NCBI GenBank assembly: GCA_030446945.1
Contig: JAUJMI010000040.1
Coordinates: forward strand, 7,978 to 14,419
Direction of reading: 5' to 3'
Length of the DNA: 6,442 nt
Source: Longimicrobium sp.
GTDB taxonomy: Bacteria > Gemmatimonadota > Gemmatimonadetes > Longimicrobiales > Longimicrobiaceae
The position numbers and the translations under genes were made by a program. Numbering within the stretch: the stretch's first letter is position 1; every line of letters begins with the position of its first letter. The notes under the pieces are model-generated. The model was given only the letters and a program-made list of their open reading frames with translations. It was not told the DNA's origin and made no database searches. Positions 5,550 to 6,442 of the stretch are shown piece by piece.

Positions 5550-6442
5550 GTGAAGGTCCTGTACCTGGTGACGGCCTACGCCCGCCACCCCACGGACGTC
5601 ATCACCCCCTGGCTGACCGAGACGATCCGGAGGCTGGCGGCGCGCGGCGTGGAGGTGGAGGTCCTCGCGCCCTCGTACCGCGGGCTGGCGTCGCAGACGG
5701 TGGACGGGGTGCGCGTGCACCGCTTCCGCTACGCGCCGCGCGCCTGGGAAACGCTGACCCACGACCAGACGGCGCCGGACCGGATCCGCGAGCGTCCCTG
5801 GTTCCTGGCGCTGGTGCCCGCGTACGTGGCGGCGGGCTCGCGGGCGGCGGCGCGGATGGCACGCTCGGGCGAGTTCGACGTGGTGCACGCCTTCTGGCCG
5901 CTTCCGCAGGGGGTGCTTGGGCTTGCCGCGAAGCGCGCAGGCGGCATCCCCCTCGTCTCCACCTTTTTCGGGGTGGAGCTGACGTGGATGGACCGTCAGT
6001 TCCCCTTCCTGGCGCCGATGCTGCGGCGGATCGTGCGCGGCTCCGATGCGGTCACCGCGATCTCCACCTACACCGCCGAGCGGCTCCAGCGGGTCGCGCC
6101 GGGGGTGCGCACAGAGGTGATCCCCTTCGGCGCGGCGGTGGACGCGGCTCCTTCCCTGCCCCCTCCGCGGGCCGCGGGTGCACGTCCGGAGCTGCTCTTC
6201 ATGGGGCGCCTGGTGGAGCGGAAGGGCGTGCACCTCCTCCTGGAAGCCCTCGCGCTCCTCCCCCCGGAGAGCCGCCCTCTCCTCCACGTCGTCGGTGACG
6301 GGCCGGAGCGTGCGCGGCTGCAGGCGCTCGCCGGCGAGCTGCGGCTGGAGGAGCACGTCGTCTTTCACGGCTTCGTCTCGGCCGAGGAGAAGGCGGAGCG
6401 GCTGACCGGGTGCGACGCCTTCGTCCTCCCCGCCGTGATCGA
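5550..6442 (+). CDS. GT4-family glycosyltransferase (3' end cut by window)
   Basis: The frame starts at GTG 5550 and is open to the window edge, giving 297 residues of a protein that normally has 370-420. It has the GT-B fold of glycosyltransferase family 4, which transfers a sugar from a nucleotide donor to a glycan, lipid or small acceptor. The N-terminal Rossmann half begins MKVLYLVTAYARHPTDVITPW and includes FDVVHAFWPLPQGVLGLAAKR (109-129) and PLVSTFFGVELTWM (134-147), the acceptor side. ITAISTYTAERL-like VTAISTYTAERL (168-179) and VIPFGAAVD (190-198) lead into the C-terminal donor half. There LFMGRLVERKGVHLLLEALALL (216-237) and LHVVGDGPERARL (245-257) are classic GT4 motifs, then FHGFVSAEEKAERLTGCDAFVLPAV. 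The E-x7-E donor motif should lie just past the end. It diverges from the GT2 gene across 24 bases, so they may share a regulatory region and act on one envelope glycan. The substrate cannot be told. Confidence 0.9.
   Translation, partial: MKVLYLVTAYARHPTDVITPWLTETIRRLAARGVEVEVLAPSYRGLASQTVDGVRVHRFRYAPRAWETLTHDQTAPDRIRERPWFLALVPAYVAAGSRAAARMARSGEFDVVHAFWPLPQGVLGLAAKRAGGIPLVSTFFGVELTWMDRQFPFLAPMLRRIVRGSDAVTAISTYTAERLQRVAPGVRTEVIPFGAAVDAAPSLPPPRAAGARPELLFMGRLVERKGVHLLLEALALLPPESRPLLHVVGDGPERARLQALAGELRLEEHVVFHGFVSAEEKAERLTGCDAFVLPAVI

Noticed and set aside
4692..6368. Long upstream extension of the GT2 frame through the GT4 gene
   Set aside because: The part beyond 5525 is antisense to the GT4 gene, whose motifs are clear, and encodes His/Arg-rich non-family sequence.

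Overview
The window is GC-rich, roughly 70% or more by eye, and codes densely at both ends. It looks like ordinary chromosome from a high-GC bacterium. The protein styles (a rhomboid with a short helical C-terminal extension, an Ala/Pro-linker HEAT protein, GC-rich intergenic palindromes) would fit Gemmatimonadota such as Longimicrobium. That assignment is inference from familiarity, not proven here.

Layout. The left half reads rightwards: the last 79 codons of uvrC (1-240), a complete ddl D-alanine--D-alanine ligase (308-1303) and a complete rhomboid-family intramembrane protease (1400-2275). A strong GC-rich hairpin (2307-2339) follows, likely the terminator of this run. The right half has a leftward pair that overlaps by ATGA: a dolichol-phosphate-mannose-synthase-like GT2 glycosyltransferase (5525-4692), then a HEAT-repeat protein (4695-2947). 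Divergent from the pair, a GT4 glycosyltransferase begins at 5550 and runs off the window end.

The most notable item lies in the 671-base gene-free gap between the two convergent runs. At 2797-2824 is a 28-bp AT-rich sequence with the exact architecture of a XerC/XerD dif site: an 11-bp XerC-type arm, a 6-bp centre, and an 11-bp XerD-type arm TTATGTAAACT identical to the arm of Bacillus subtilis dif as I recall it. Genes on both sides point toward it, as expected at a replication terminus. Seven bases beyond it sits a compact cluster of three copies of GTGGAGAA (two direct at 10-bp pitch, one inverted). The copies resemble near-match DnaA boxes and could be an accessory protein-binding element. 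The rest of the gap looks like a patchwork of decayed GC-rich palindromic repeats.

How the genes relate. UvrC (nucleotide excision repair), Ddl (peptidoglycan precursor synthesis) and the rhomboid (membrane proteolysis) are housekeeping genes that need not share a pathway. The GT2 enzyme probably makes a polyprenyl-phosphate sugar donor. The divergent GT4 enzyme probably adds sugars to a lipid-linked or secreted glycan, so the right end may be the edge of an envelope glycosylation locus. No RNA genes, CRISPR arrays, insertion sequences or integrases were seen.
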